Below are positions 13,229-13,664 of a DNA stretch of 13,664 nt, piece after piece. Every line of letters starts with the position of its first letter. Within the stretch, counting starts at the first letter, position 1. The notes under the pieces are model-generated. The model was not told the origin of the DNA. It did not search any database and was given only the letters and a program-made list of their open reading frames with translations. The translations under genes were made by a program, and so were the position numbers. The DNA comes from CAZHDI01 sp964531285 (GTDB lineage Bacteria > Pseudomonadota > Alphaproteobacteria > JAJFIK01), in the NCBI GenBank assembly GCA_964531285.1, contig CAZHDI010000092.1, forward strand, positions 1 to 13,664, in the 5' to 3' direction.

Positions 13229-13664
13229 GGGCGCCACGGTCCACTGGCATCCTGCTCGCCCAACTCATCCTCCTCGCCGGTTTGCGCATGCTCTGCTTCC
13301 AGATGATGCCAGACGCTGCGCAAGATGCCAGTGACACCATGCCCGGCGGCGCCTGAGATCCGTTGAACGGGCGCGCCGCAGGCGGCTTCAAGGGCCGCAG
13401 CCCGCGTCTCGATGGTGTCCGGATCCAGCGCGTCGGTCTTGTTCAAGGCGACGATCTCGGGCTTGTCTTCCAGGCCATTGCCGTACGCATCGAGTTCGCC
13501 GCGCACGATCCGGTAAGCGTCGCCCACGTCTTCGCTCGTGCCATCGACCAGATGGACTAGCACACGGCAGCGTTCCACATGGCCTAGGAACCGGTCCCCG
13601 AGCCCCGTCCCTTCATGGGCCCCTTCGATGAGCCCCGGAATATCGGCCAGGACGAAACTCTGGC
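13225..13664 (-). CDS. obgE: GTPase ObgE/CgtA, C-terminal part (partial)
   Basis: The 5' end lies beyond the window; the visible frame gives about 145 residues. They start inside the G domain with QSFVLADIPGLIEGAHEG, where DIPG is the G3 motif and the IEGAHEG stretch is the Obg switch II. They continue with GLGDRFLGHVERC, ALNKTDALD (G4, NKxD) and RISGAAGHGV (G5). After the G domain there is only a short acidic tail (EEDELGEQD), without the extra C-terminal domain of some Obg proteins. ObgE is a ribosome-associated GTPase for 50S assembly and stress control. Its TGA at 13225-13227 overlaps the nadD start. It heads the minus-strand run that reaches ctpA. Some alphaproteobacteria have proB and proA between obgE and nadD; here nadD follows directly. 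Confidence 0.96.
   Translation of the reverse strand, partial: QSFVLADIPGLIEGAHEGTGLGDRFLGHVERCRVLVHLVDGTSEDVGDAYRIVRGELDAYGNGLEDKPEIVALNKTDALDPDTIETRAAALEAACGAPVQRISGAAGHGVTGILRSVWHHLEAEHAQTGEEDELGEQDASGPWRP

Noticed and set aside
1..13664. CRISPR array, insertion sequence, tRNA, phage or toxin-antitoxin genes
   Set aside because: No regular direct repeats, transposase motifs, tRNA-like cloverleaf or such gene pairs were seen on reading both strands.

Overview
The window reads as an ordinary, GC-rich alphaproteobacterial chromosome segment. The suggestion rests on the order obgE-nadD-(...)-rsfS-rlmH-envC-ctpA together with the F-ATPase end atpD-atpC and an RppH-type Nudix hydrolase, all with alphaproteobacterial-looking motifs. 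The order or genus cannot be fixed from the sequence alone. I saw no rRNA, tRNA, insertion sequence, phage gene or CRISPR array.

Layout. The plus strand (1-1936) carries the end of atpD, atpC, a ferritin-like diiron protein, and a small DUF4112 membrane protein whose GTG start overlaps the ferritin-like stop. Everything after that is on the minus strand. Read in transcription order, from high to low coordinates, it is: obgE (partial), nadD (GTG start overlapping the obgE stop), egtB, egtD, rsfS, rlmH, a degenerate-LytM EnvC-type protein, ctpA, a strong terminator hairpin at 5791-5820, then rppH, an alpha/beta hydrolase, a VOC/PhnB-like protein and a secreted DUF885 protein. The DUF885 gene converges on the DUF4112 gene with a 13-nt gap.

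How the genes fit together. obgE, rsfS and rlmH act on ribosome assembly or 23S rRNA. nadD makes NAD. envC and ctpA belong to envelope and peptidoglycan remodelling. An ergothioneine pair (egtB-egtD) sits inside this otherwise conserved housekeeping run, between nadD and rsfS. The second minus-strand block holds an mRNA 5'-end hydrolase and three enzymes of unknown substrate. The plus-strand tail after atpC joins a soluble diiron protein to a membrane protein by translational coupling.

Most notable points: (1) rsfS has no ATG, GTG or TTG start that would keep its conserved N-terminal half; the best start is a CTG at 9932 behind a GAGGA Shine-Dalgarno. (2) egtBD lies between nadD and rsfS, with an 18-bp palindrome downstream of it. 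(3) The ferritin-like/DUF4112 pair follows the ATP synthase genes. (4) The 329-nt region between envC and ctpA holds a bulged hairpin and an 18-bp palindrome. I found no clear evidence of a wholly new multi-gene system.
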